A stretch of DNA of 64,000 nt. It comes from Acidimicrobiia bacterium. GTDB taxonomy: Bacteria > Actinomycetota > Acidimicrobiia > Acidimicrobiales > Bin134. The notes under the pieces are model-generated. The model ran no database searches, was not told the DNA's origin, and saw only the letters and a program-made list of their open reading frames with translations. Below are positions 48,863 through 57,087 of this stretch, in pieces. The position numbers and the translations under genes were made by a program. The stretch's first letter is position 1, and each line of letters begins with the position of its first letter. The stretch lies in assembly GCA_022819825.1 (NCBI GenBank), contig JAJEGM010000020.1, forward strand, positions 1-64,000, in the 5' to 3' direction.

Positions 48863-49641
48863 GGGTGCTGGGAGCTGACCGAGACGATCTCACCGGTCAT
48901 ATACGTCGAATAGTCGCTGGCCAGAAACACCATCACGTTGGCCACTTCCCACGGCTCGGCGGCCCGGTCGAACGCTTCCAGCGAAATCAAGCTGTCGAGG
49001 AATTCCTGGCTGGATGTCTTGGCCAAGAACGGGTGCATGGCCAGGCTGGGCGCCACACAGTTGACCCTGACCCCGGTCTCGGCTGCTTCAATGGCCGCGC
49101 AGCGGGTAAGGGCCATCACCCCGGCTTTGGCCGCGGCGTAGTGGCTCTGGCCGGCTTGGGCTCGCCAACCCATCACCGAGGCGTTGTTGACGATGACCCC
49201 CGAGGCCCGGGGCATCATGTGGCGCAGCGCCGCTCGGGTGGTTCGCATGGTGCCGTTGAGGGTGACATCGATCACCACCTGCCACTGATCGTCGGTCATG
49301 TCCACCAGATTGGCGGTGCCCCCCAAACCAGCGTTGTTGATCATCACGTCCACATGGCCCAGCTCGGCCACCGCGGCATCGATCAATGCTTGGACTTCCT
49401 CTTCGGCCGTCACATTGCACAGCTGTGTGGCGGGCCGAACACCGAACTCCTCGGCCAAGCGGTCGGCGGCTTCATCCAAGCGGCGCTCGTGGATATCGCT
49501 GATGAGCACCTGGGCGCCCTCGGCGATGCACCGCCGAGCGGCGGCGAAGCCCAAGCCGGTGCCGGCCGCCGCGGTTACCACTACGGTCTTGCCCTCCAGC
49601 AGCCCTCGGCCCGGCGGCTCGGCGGGCACTTCCCGGCTCAC
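48859..49641 (-). CDS. ipdF: IpdF-like SDR (5-hydroxy-HIC-CoA reductase type)
   Basis: A 260-residue SDR very like mycobacterial Rv3559c/IpdF as recalled: GRGLLEGKTVVVTAAAGTG, NNAGLGG, VIVNNASVMGWRAQ, SHYAAAKAGVMALTRC and the ending FLASDYSTYMTGEIVSVSSQHP (landmark MTGEIVSVSSQHP). The unusual TAAAGTG cofactor loop is shared with that family. IpdF acts on the 5-hydroxy intermediate of HIP degradation. The start is GTG at 49641, overlapping the preceding SDR stop as GTGA. It supports a steroid C/D-ring role for the whole region. Confidence 0.82.
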   Translation of the reverse strand: MSREVPAEPPGRGLLEGKTVVVTAAAGTGLGFAAARRCIAEGAQVLISDIHERRLDEAADRLAEEFGVRPATQLCNVTAEEEVQALIDAAVAELGHVDVMINNAGLGGTANLVDMTDDQWQVVIDVTLNGTMRTTRAALRHMMPRASGVIVNNASVMGWRAQAGQSHYAAAKAGVMALTRCAAIEAAETGVRVNCVAPSLAMHPFLAKTSSQEFLDSLISLEAFDRAAEPWEVANVMVFLASDYSTYMTGEIVSVSSQHP

Positions 49642-50531
49642 GGCGACACCGGGACCGGCGGCAGATCCTTCATGGCCTCGGCCAAATCGGCGATGGTCCA
49701 ATCCCGCTCTGTATCAAGGAAGTCTTGGCGCAACCACGGGGTGTACCAGCGGACGTCGCCGCCTTTGGCCATGAACACTCGGCCGGTCACCTCGCAATCG
49801 GCGGCGGCCAGCCACCCCACCACCGGCGCAGGGTGGAAGGGGTGGTACACGTCGAACCCCTCGGCGGGCTTGGCCACCATCTCGGCCACTCCCGGCGCCC
49901 CCTCGGTCATGCGGGTGCGGCCCGCGGGGGTGACGCAGTTCACCCGCACGCCGTAGCGGCCCAGCTCCTGGGCGATGATCACCGTCATGCCGGCAATGGC
50001 GCTCTTGGCCGCGCCGTAGTTGGACTGGCCCACCTGGCCGATCAACCCCGAAGTGGAGCTGATGTTGATCACCGAGGCGTTCACTGCCTCTCCGGCCTTG
50101 GCCTGATCGCGCCACCAGCCGGCGCACACCCGGGTCATGCAGAAGGTGGACTTGAGGTGGCCGCGGATCACCGAGTCCCAGTCGTCCTCGCTCATGCTGG
50201 CAAACATCTTGTCCCGCAGGATGCCGGCGTTGTTCACCACCACGTCCACTCCGCCGAAGGCGTCCAGCGTCTGGGCCAGCACCGATTCGGCGCCAGCCAT
50301 CTCAGCCACGTCGTCGCTGTTGGCTACTGCTGTGCCTCCCGCGGCGGTGATCTCATCCACCACCGCCTGAGCCACTGACTGGTCGGCACCGGTGCCGTCG
50401 GCGGCGCAACCCAAGTCGTTGACCACCACCCTGGCACCCTCGGCGGCGAACAGCAGGGCGTAGTGACGACCGATGCCCCGCCCGGCGCCGGTGATGACGG
50501 CGATCCGCCCCTCGAGCGCGCCGCCGGACAT
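49638..50531 (-). CDS. SDR of the multifunctional 17-beta-HSD4-like type
   Basis: A 297-residue SDR: TGAGRGIGRHYALLFAAEGARVVVNDLG (the VVNDLG turn favours NAD), NNAGILRDK, NISSTSGLIGQVGQSNYGAAK with an intact Ser-Tyr-Lys set. A C-terminal extension of about 40 residues (ending LPPVPVSP) follows the usual SDR end. The NNAGILRDK pattern is typical of peroxisomal-type 3-hydroxyacyl-CoA dehydrogenases. The start is ATG at 50531, with a one-base overlap to the preceding gene. Confidence 0.85.
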   Translation of the reverse strand: MSGGALEGRIAVITGAGRGIGRHYALLFAAEGARVVVNDLGCAADGTGADQSVAQAVVDEITAAGGTAVANSDDVAEMAGAESVLAQTLDAFGGVDVVVNNAGILRDKMFASMSEDDWDSVIRGHLKSTFCMTRVCAGWWRDQAKAGEAVNASVINISSTSGLIGQVGQSNYGAAKSAIAGMTVIIAQELGRYGVRVNCVTPAGRTRMTEGAPGVAEMVAKPAEGFDVYHPFHPAPVVGWLAAADCEVTGRVFMAKGGDVRWYTPWLRQDFLDTERDWTIADLAEAMKDLPPVPVSP

Positions 50532-51433
50532 CAGCTGCCCTGAGCGGCCTGGCGCTGGGCGGCCTGCGCGGCCAGCAAGGCCATGGTGGGGTGCTCTTCG
50601 AAGCCGATGGTGCGGGGCAGCGACTCCTCGATCCCCTCGGGGGTCCAACTGCTGTCGGGGGCATACATGGAGCGAAGTTCGCCGAATTGGGCCCACACAG
50701 AGATGCGGGGACCGACCACGGTGTACACCTGAGCTGTGATGTCCCGAGCAGCATCGCTGAGCAGGTACACGGCCAACGGCGCCACGTCTTCGGGCTCGCC
50801 GGCCTCGATCTCAAAAGGCACGTTCTCCGACATACGGGTCTTGGCGCTGGGAGCGATGCAGTTGGCGTTGATCCCGTAGCGCTTCAGAGCCAGCGCCGCG
50901 CTCTTGGTGAGCGAGATGATGCCGCCCTTGGCCGACGCGTAGTTGCACTGGGAGGTCGAGCCGGTGAACGCCCCCGAGGTGATTCCCACTAGCGACCCGC
51001 CGGTTTCCTGCTTGCGCATGATGGCCGAGGCGTGCTTGTACACCGTGAAGTGGCCTTTGAGGTGTACTCGGATCACATCGTCGAACTCTTCTTCGGTCAT
51101 GTTGAAGATCATCCGCTCCCGCAGGATGCCAGCCACGCACACCGCGCCGTCGATGGACCCCCAGGTATCCACCGCAGCCTGGACCGCGGCCGCGCCGCCC
51201 TCCATGGTGCTGATGTCGGAGGCCAAGGCCAGGGCGGTACCGCCCGCCGCCTCAATCTCGGCCACCACCGCATCGGCCACCTCCGACGACGGGTCCGAGC
51301 CGTCCAGCGACACGCCGTAGTCGGCCACCACCACATTGGCGCCGGCGGCAGCACAGCCTATGGCGATGGCCCGGCCGATGCCGTTGCCCGCTCCGGTGAC
51401 GACGATGTTTTTGCCTTCGAGATATCCAGTCAC
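50531..51433 (-). CDS. SDR of the 3-hydroxyacyl-CoA dehydrogenase type
   Basis: A 300-residue SDR with TGAGNGIGRAIA, catalytic NYASAK and Ser in GITSGAF. NNAG is replaced by CVAG, followed by ILRERM as in its neighbour. It shares the long C-terminal extension with the downstream SDR, so the two are probably paralogues or subunits of one enzyme. First of three coupled SDR genes (51433 to 48859) ending with the ipdF-like gene. Confidence 0.85.
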   Translation of the reverse strand: MTGYLEGKNIVVTGAGNGIGRAIAIGCAAAGANVVVADYGVSLDGSDPSSEVADAVVAEIEAAGGTALALASDISTMEGGAAAVQAAVDTWGSIDGAVCVAGILRERMIFNMTEEEFDDVIRVHLKGHFTVYKHASAIMRKQETGGSLVGITSGAFTGSTSQCNYASAKGGIISLTKSAALALKRYGINANCIAPSAKTRMSENVPFEIEAGEPEDVAPLAVYLLSDAARDITAQVYTVVGPRISVWAQFGELRSMYAPDSSWTPEGIEESLPRTIGFEEHPTMALLAAQAAQRQAAQGS

Positions 51434-51444
51434 GGGGGGAAACC

Positions 51445-52065
51445 CTATCTTTCGGCTTCGGCCAATAGAAGGTTGAAGTGCTTGGTCAGAGTTTCTGGGG
51501 GAATACGACCGCTTCCCCTAGACGCCAACGTTCCGTCACCGAATACCAAGACCCAAAACGGTGTGCCTGCCTGCCCGAGGGCGGCGGCAATCTCGTTGTC
51601 GGCACTGTCCACCAGAACGGGGAACGGCCAATCTTCATCGGCCAGCCATTGGCTGGGCGGGTAATTGTCCCTGCTGGAGTCCACCAGGGTGACCACGCTG
51701 ATCAGGTCCACCCCATCGGGAAGTTCGTTTCCTGCAGCAAGCCAGCCGGTGAACTCAGCCACTTCTCCCTGACAAGCCGGGCACCAGTGAGCCAGGAACA
51801 AAAGGACTGCTGGACGCTCACCCGGAGTCCAGGAAAACGGCGTGCCGTCGATGGCTGTACCCGAGAGCCCAGGCACTGGACGACCGATTGCCGGATCAGA
51901 AGCTGGAGAATCTCCTGCCGGCCCTAGAGACTGTCCGACGATCTGCACCGGGGCAACCTCGACCGCCCCCGGGGCAGCATCGTCGTCGCCGCCGCAGGCA
52001 GCCGCCAAAAAGAGAACAGCGGTGACCAGTGCCGCGATGCGGCGGACATTGCGTTTGGACTTCAT
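51445..52065 (-). CDS. TlpA-like thioredoxin-fold lipoprotein
   Basis: A 206-residue lipoprotein: signal peptide AALVTAVLFLAAAC with lipid-anchor Cys and GGDDDAAPG after it, then a thioredoxin/TlpA domain with the redox motif WCPAC in LLFLAHWCPACQGEVAEF. It would reduce or oxidise disulfides outside the membrane. The start is ATG at 52065, set by the TAGCCT -10 box 6 nt upstream; GTG at 52071 is the alternative. It lies 11 nt before the SDR run but is not functionally linked to it. Confidence 0.85.
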   Translation of the reverse strand: MKSKRNVRRIAALVTAVLFLAAACGGDDDAAPGAVEVAPVQIVGQSLGPAGDSPASDPAIGRPVPGLSGTAIDGTPFSWTPGERPAVLLFLAHWCPACQGEVAEFTGWLAAGNELPDGVDLISVVTLVDSSRDNYPPSQWLADEDWPFPVLVDSADNEIAAALGQAGTPFWVLVFGDGTLASRGSGRIPPETLTKHFNLLLAEAER

Positions 52066-52071
52066 GGACAC

Positions 52072-52077
52072 AGGCTA
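52072..52077 (-). promoter_or_regulatory. -10 box TAGCCT of the TlpA-like gene
   Basis: TAGCCT lies 6 nt before the ATG at 52065 and chooses it over the GTG at 52071. Confidence 0.5.
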
Positions 52078-52085
52078 CGGGCTGG

Positions 52086-52886
52086 CTACAGCGGCATCAC
52101 CACGCCGCCATTGGGCCGCATGGTCTGGCCGGTGACGAACCTTCCGGCCTCGGAACAGAGGTAGAGAATGGCGTAGGCAATGTCGTTGGGGTCACCCACA
52201 TAGCCCAGGGGGTTCATCTGGGCGATGGTGTCGAAGTGGTTCCGCTGGCGCTCGGGGTCCACCTTGCCGTCGTCATCCAGAAAGTGGCGGTCGTAGATGG
52301 GGGTCTCTATGGAGCCGGGGGCCACCGCGTTCACCCGGATGGGGGCCATCTCCACCGCCGCGGTTCGGGTGATCATCTTCACCGCCGACTTGGTGAGGGC
52401 GTACACCGAGATCATCGGGGCGGGCATATCGGCCCCGGCCGATGACAGGTTGACGATGGAGCCAGACTTCTGGTCGGCCATGGCGCGGCCCGCGGCGGCG
52501 GTGCCCCAATAGACGCCCTTGATGTTCACGTTCATCACGCGGTCGAGCTGCTCAGGAGTGGTGTTCACGATCAGGCTGTCGGTGATGATCCCCGCGTTGT
52601 TCACCATGATGTCCAGCCGGCCGTGGCGGTTCACCGCATCAGCTACCAGCGCATCCACCGCCGCCTTGTCACTCACATCGGTAGGCACCGCCGACCAACT
52701 GGCTCCCAACTCGTCCAGCGCCCCTCCGGTCTCGCCCATTCCATCCGCGTCAACGTCCCCCAGCACCACCGAAGCCCCGGCTTTGGCCAGTGTTACCGCT
52801 GTCCCCCGGCCGATGCCGGAGGCCGCCCCTGTGACCACCGCCACCCGGTCGGAAATATCAAACGCAGCAATGATGTCGTCATGCAT
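52086..52886 (-). CDS. SDR-family oxidoreductase
   Basis: A 266-residue classical SDR: TGAASGIGRGTAVTLAKAGASVVLGDVD, NNAG, NLSSAGA for the Ser and YALTK for the Tyr/Lys pair. The C-terminal GQTMRPNGGVVMPL is the usual ending. CATGAT lies 6 nt before the start ATG and may be a weak -10 box. Substrate unknown; one of seven SDRs in the window. Confidence 0.83.
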   Translation of the reverse strand: MHDDIIAAFDISDRVAVVTGAASGIGRGTAVTLAKAGASVVLGDVDADGMGETGGALDELGASWSAVPTDVSDKAAVDALVADAVNRHGRLDIMVNNAGIITDSLIVNTTPEQLDRVMNVNIKGVYWGTAAAGRAMADQKSGSIVNLSSAGADMPAPMISVYALTKSAVKMITRTAAVEMAPIRVNAVAPGSIETPIYDRHFLDDDGKVDPERQRNHFDTIAQMNPLGYVGDPNDIAYAILYLCSEAGRFVTGQTMRPNGGVVMPL

Positions 52887-52939
52887 GGCCCCATCATGGC
52901 CCTTGCCGAATGGGGATCAGGAACCGTACTTGGGATGCG

Positions 52940-53356
52940 TCAGGCGGGTTCCCAGAAGATCATGGCGTGGGTGTCGTCGTAAGTGCGGGCATAGGCGGTA
53001 ACGGGCATGCCGATCTCGACGGTTTCGGGGTCGATGCCGGTGAGGCCGCCGAACATTCTCACTCCCTCAGGGAGGTCGATCATGGCCAGCACATAGGGCA
53101 GTTCGGCGAAGGCCGGGACGCCGTATTGGCGGACCACGGTGTAGGTGTAGACGGTGCCGGTGCCGGCGGCCTCCATCCACTCGGGCTCGGCGCCGCAGGC
53201 GGTGCATATTGCTCGGGGATAATGCTGGCGATGGCCGCATTCCGGGCACTGCTGGATGAGCAAGCGGCCCTCAGCGGCGGCGGCGAAAAACTCTCCGTAC
53301 TCGCCCTCGCCGGCGGGGACCGGTCCCTGCCATTCAAGATCGCTGACGACCCTCAT
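52940..53356 (-). CDS. DUF35 OB-fold/zinc-ribbon acyl-CoA-associated protein
   Basis: A 138-residue DUF35 protein. The rubredoxin-like zinc ribbon has two Cys pairs (CPECG and CTACG, 13 residues apart), then an OB-fold (GTVYTYTVVRQYG and RMFGGLTGIDPETVEIGMPV). Such proteins are obligate partners of thiolase-fold enzymes; in steroid side-chain removal the DUF35 domain of ChsH2 activates the aldolase Ltp2. The start is ATG at 53356, overlapping the thiolase-like gene stop (ATGA), so the pair is coupled. Confidence 0.87.
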   Translation of the reverse strand: MRVVSDLEWQGPVPAGEGEYGEFFAAAAEGRLLIQQCPECGHRQHYPRAICTACGAEPEWMEAAGTGTVYTYTVVRQYGVPAFAELPYVLAMIDLPEGVRMFGGLTGIDPETVEIGMPVTAYARTYDDTHAMIFWEPA

Positions 53357-54531
53357 GACGGCCGGTCCTTGCCCAAGATGACGGTGGCGATGGCCGACAG
53401 CCAGCCGCCGGAACCGCAGGCCAGGGCCAACTCCGCGTCGGGTACCTGGGCCTCGCCAGCGTCGCCTCGCAGCTGACGTACTGCTTCGATCAACAAGAAG
53501 ATGCCCCGCATTCCCGGATGGTTGGACGACAAACCCCCTCCGTCGGTGTTGGTGGGCATCGAGCCACCTCGGCGCAGGTGGCCCTCTTCCACATAGGCGC
53601 CGCCCTCTCCCCGATCGCAGAAGCCCAAGCCCTCCAGCATGAGCATCACAGTGATGGTGAAGCTGTCGTAGAGCTGGGCGGTGTCGATGTCGGCCGGTGT
53701 CACCCCCGCCTGGGCGAACGCCTCTGGTCCGCATACCGCTGCCCCCATCTCAGTGAAGTCGGGCATCTGGTGGATGTTCCAGTGAGTCTGGGTGCCCGCC
53801 GACCCCAACACGTAGATCGGGGGCTGGCGCAGATCCCGGGCGATCTCCTCAGTGGTCATCACCAGCGCCCCACCCCCGTCGGTTATCACGCAGCAGTCCA
53901 GCTTGTGCAGCGGATCGGCGATCATACGGCTGCTCAACACGTCGTCCACCGTGATGGGGTCGCGGTAACGGGCATCAGGATTGAGGCCAGCGAACTCCCG
54001 AACCCCCACGGCGATCTCGGCCAATTGCTCCGAGGTGGTGCCGAACTCGTGCATATGGCGGCGGGCAGCCAGGGCATAGGCCCCCACCAGGGGCAATCCG
54101 TAGGGGGTGGCCATCTGCATGGCTCCGGTCACCGGCTGAGCGTCGCGCTGAAAGCCCCCGGTGCCCAGCACCCGGCCCATGCGGGTGAGCTGATCGGAGC
54201 CATAGGTGATCAGCACGGTGTCGCACAGCCCCTCCCGGATAGCGGCGGCCGCGTGCTGCACGTGGAACTCGAACGACGAGCCCCCCACCATGGTTCCGTC
54301 GATGTAGCGGTGGTTCACACCTAGGTACTCGGCCATGGACACGGCGTCGTCGCCCGCTGCTGGCCCGCCGCCGCTGGTGCTCACATATCCGTCGATGGCC
54401 GACTTGGCGATGCCGCAGTCGGCAATGGCACGACGGGCGGCCAGCGCATGGTGCTGCACCGAGTTCAGGTGCGGCACCACCGGATAGTCGCTCAGGCCAA
54501 TGCCGCAGATGACGGGGTGTCGGGAAGGCAT
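53353..54531 (-). CDS. Thiolase-fold lipid-transfer/aldolase protein, Ltp2-like
   Basis: A 392-residue thiolase-superfamily protein of the lipid-transfer type. The usual nucleophilic Cys position reads TMVGGSSFEFHV, without Cys, so it should not be a true thiolase. Other landmarks are LCDTVLITYGSDQL, TDGGGALVMTT and the C-terminal ACGSGGWLSAIATVILGK. With the coupled DUF35 protein it resembles the Ltp2/DUF35 retro-aldolase that removes the last side-chain carbons of sterols as propionyl-CoA. Assignment by architecture and context. Confidence 0.8.
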   Translation of the reverse strand: MPSRHPVICGIGLSDYPVVPHLNSVQHHALAARRAIADCGIAKSAIDGYVSTSGGGPAAGDDAVSMAEYLGVNHRYIDGTMVGGSSFEFHVQHAAAAIREGLCDTVLITYGSDQLTRMGRVLGTGGFQRDAQPVTGAMQMATPYGLPLVGAYALAARRHMHEFGTTSEQLAEIAVGVREFAGLNPDARYRDPITVDDVLSSRMIADPLHKLDCCVITDGGGALVMTTEEIARDLRQPPIYVLGSAGTQTHWNIHQMPDFTEMGAAVCGPEAFAQAGVTPADIDTAQLYDSFTITVMLMLEGLGFCDRGEGGAYVEEGHLRRGGSMPTNTDGGGLSSNHPGMRGIFLLIEAVRQLRGDAGEAQVPDAELALACGSGGWLSAIATVILGKDRPS

Positions 54532-55773
54532 CTAGGCCAGAGCCTCAATGATGGAGTTGTGCTCGCCGAGGTGGGGGGCGCGGTGACGGATGCGATAGGG
54601 GGACTTGGGAGCGATATACGGTGCTCCCAGATAGGTGAAGGTCCGGCCCAAGTCCTCGTGCTCCACTTCGACTGGGAAGCCTCGCTCTTGGAAGTGGGGG
54701 TCGGCCAGCACTTCTTCGGGGGAGTAGATGATGCCCACCGCCAAGCCCCGCTCTTGGGCGCCGATGAAGAACTCGTAGGCGGTGATGTTCTCGGAGATGA
54801 ACCGGACTGCCTCTCGGGCGGCACCGAACATAGCGGTCACCTCGGGATCTTGGCCCACCTGCGAAAGATGCAGATCCTCTTCGAGTTGGGCGCCCATCTC
54901 CAGGAAGAAGAACTCTTCAAATTGGTCTTTCAACCCCAGGCTCTCCATCCACTCCACTACCACGGCGAAGTCCCGGGCCGAGCGGGGTGGAAAGCCGGTA
55001 TTCACGTCGATGCCGTCTGCCGACAGTGCCCGGGTGAACGTGGTGGGCTCGATGGCCGCGTGCCGCCCAGTCTGGCGCTGCACCTCGTCGCCAGCTACCA
55101 ACCACTGCACCGAGCCGAACTCTGTGGTCACGTTGGCGGCTGCGTGCATGCTGACGTCCACGAACTGGCCTTGGCCGGTGCGGTCTCGGGCCAACAGCGC
55201 GGTCTGGGCGGAGAGCACCGCAAATACCGAGCCGGTTTGGTACCCCTGGTTGCCCCCGCCCCGCTGGGGCGGGATGGCGTGGTCGTCGTAACCGCAGCTC
55301 CACACGGGCCCGCCTGCGGCCAGCACGGTGAGGTCGATGCTCTCTTCTTGGGACCGCGGTCCGTTGCGGCCAAACGGGGTTAGCGACACCCAAATCAACT
55401 CGGGATGGTCGGCCCGCAAGGTGTCGTGGTCGATGCCCAGGTCGGCCAATCGGCCAGGGCGCTCGGATTCCAGCACCACATCGACGGTGGCAACCAGCGA
55501 CCGGAACCGGTCCCGACCGTCTTCATCCCCTAGATCCAGGGTCACGCCCAGCTTGGAGGCGTTGTAGTGCCACCACCACAGGCTGCGCTCGGGATCGGGC
55601 ACATCGTGCAGGAACGGCTCAAATCCCCGGGTGTGGTGACCATCGGGAGGCTCAACCACAATGACCTCGGCCCCCATCCCCGCCAGTATCAGGCCGGCAT
55701 ACGCTGACGCTTCACCGGCCAGCTCCACTACTCGGATTCCTGCCAGAGCGCCGGGAAGATCGTTCCCCGCCAT
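54532..55773 (-). CDS. Family III CoA-transferase subunit without catalytic Asp
   Basis: A 413-residue CaiB/BaiF protein: IRVVELAGEASAYAGLILAGMGAEVIVVEPP at the N-terminus (landmark GMGAEVIVVEPP) and later GQGQFVDVSMH. At the place of the catalytic Asp the sequence is GGGNQGYQTGSV (about 172-183), with no acid. It starts one base into the stop of the Asp-containing homologue at 55773-57002. This suggests a heteromeric enzyme in which this subunit is structural, as in BbsE of the benzylsuccinate CoA-transferase BbsEF. Confidence 0.8.
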   Translation of the reverse strand: MAGNDLPGALAGIRVVELAGEASAYAGLILAGMGAEVIVVEPPDGHHTRGFEPFLHDVPDPERSLWWWHYNASKLGVTLDLGDEDGRDRFRSLVATVDVVLESERPGRLADLGIDHDTLRADHPELIWVSLTPFGRNGPRSQEESIDLTVLAAGGPVWSCGYDDHAIPPQRGGGNQGYQTGSVFAVLSAQTALLARDRTGQGQFVDVSMHAAANVTTEFGSVQWLVAGDEVQRQTGRHAAIEPTTFTRALSADGIDVNTGFPPRSARDFAVVVEWMESLGLKDQFEEFFFLEMGAQLEEDLHLSQVGQDPEVTAMFGAAREAVRFISENITAYEFFIGAQERGLAVGIIYSPEEVLADPHFQERGFPVEVEHEDLGRTFTYLGAPYIAPKSPYRIRHRAPHLGEHNSIIEALA

Positions 55774-57002
55774 CAGATCACCCCCTCTGCGGCCAGGTCG
55801 GTCAACTCGGCGTCGGAATGACCGAGCAGGCCCCCAAGTATCTGGCGGTTGTGCTGGCCCAATAGAGGAGCTCCCCGCTCCAGCACCCAGTCGGTCTCGG
55901 AGAAATGGGCGGGGATTCCGTCGACCCGAACCCGACCCATCTCACCGTGGGTGACGGTGGGCCACAAGCCCCAGGCCTCGGTGTTGGGGTCGTTGTCGAT
56001 CCGGTCCTCCGGCTTGGCCACTCCGGCAGCGGGCACACCGACGGCTTGCAGTTCAGCGGCCGCCTTGAACCGATCCCGACCTGAACTCCAGGCCCGCACG
56101 GCATCGTCCAACTCGTCCTCATAGGCCAGCCGCCCGGCCAGGTCGTCGAACCGCGGGTCGTTGATTCCCATAAGCCGGGCGATGGCCTGCCAATCGCGGT
56201 CGTCTCGGGCAGCCAGGGCCAGCCAGGCGTCGTGCCCGTCGGCCTCATAGATGCCGTGAGGAGCCATGGCCGGGAACTGGCTGCGGTTGCTGTAGGGCAT
56301 GCCGTCGCGCCGCAGCGGCCGTCCGTTCACGGTGTAGTCCAATGCCACCGGGCCGAGCATGGTGGCCCCGGCGTCGGTACACGACATGTCGATCCATTGG
56401 CCCTCGCCGGTGCGGCTGCGGTGGATGAGCCCGGCCATGATGGCCATGGCCATGAAGTTCCCTCCGTGGTGGTCCATGTAGGAGTAGCCCCACCCAGCCG
56501 ATGGCATGTCGGGGAGCCCGGAGGTGAAGGTGAGTCCGCAGCAGGCCTGCACGATCGGGCCCCACGTCTTGTACTTGCAATAGGGGCCTACGTGGCCGAA
56601 CCCGCAGTTGGACACGTACAAGATGTCGGGCTTGATCTCTTTCAAACGGTCGTATCCAAAACCCAGGCGCTCCAACACCCCGGCGGCGAAGTTCTCGGTG
56701 ACGGCGTCGCTCACCGAGATGATCTCGGCCAGCAGCTCTTTGCCCCGCTCGGTGCGGAGGTTGAGCGTGACCCCCAGCTTCTCCACGTTGTGGTTGTTGA
56801 AGCAGCCGCCGAACTCATGGCCCCGGCGGTCGTCCACGAACGGGGACGTTCCCCGGAGCACATCCCATTTGCCGAGGCGCACCGGATCCTCGATGCGGAT
56901 GATCTCGGCCCCGAAGGCGGCCATCCACCGGGTGGCCCCTGCTCCGGCCAGCTGCCCGGTGAAGTCGCAGATGCGAATGTGGGACAAAGCCTCAGATTTC
57001 AC
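55773..57002 (-). CDS. Family III CoA-transferase subunit with catalytic Asp
   Basis: A 409-residue CaiB/BaiF protein with the catalytic Asp in GYSYMDHHGG (D177), and GEGQWIDMS after it. The long Arg-rich insert common in the family lies around residues 40-70. It is first in a four-gene run (CoA-transferase pair, thiolase-like protein, DUF35) with one-base or ATGA junctions. The start is GTG at 57002, 6 nt after a TAAGGT -10 box. The CoA acceptor is unknown but may be the acid feeding the Ltp2-like step. Confidence 0.85.
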   Translation of the reverse strand: MKSEALSHIRICDFTGQLAGAGATRWMAAFGAEIIRIEDPVRLGKWDVLRGTSPFVDDRRGHEFGGCFNNHNVEKLGVTLNLRTERGKELLAEIISVSDAVTENFAAGVLERLGFGYDRLKEIKPDILYVSNCGFGHVGPYCKYKTWGPIVQACCGLTFTSGLPDMPSAGWGYSYMDHHGGNFMAMAIMAGLIHRSRTGEGQWIDMSCTDAGATMLGPVALDYTVNGRPLRRDGMPYSNRSQFPAMAPHGIYEADGHDAWLALAARDDRDWQAIARLMGINDPRFDDLAGRLAYEDELDDAVRAWSSGRDRFKAAAELQAVGVPAAGVAKPEDRIDNDPNTEAWGLWPTVTHGEMGRVRVDGIPAHFSETDWVLERGAPLLGQHNRQILGGLLGHSDAELTDLAAEGVI

Positions 57003-57008
57003 GGCCCG

Positions 57009-57014
57009 ACCTTA
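57009..57014 (-). promoter_or_regulatory. -10 box TAAGGT of the CoA-transferase/Ltp2-like operon
   Basis: TAAGGT lies 6 nt before the GTG at 57002; leaderless arrangement for a four-gene operon. Confidence 0.5.
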
Positions 57015-57074
57015 TGCGGTCGGATTAAGCGGCAACCGAGTCGGGAAACGCCGACGGCCCCGCCCGCCGTTCCC

Positions 57075-57080
57075 TAGGCT
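57075..57080 (+). promoter_or_regulatory. -10 box TAGGCT of the D-2-hydroxyacid dehydrogenase gene
   Basis: TAGGCT lies 7 nt before the GTG at 57088 and decides that start over many upstream in-frame codons. Confidence 0.5.
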
Positions 57081-57087
57081 CCTCCCC

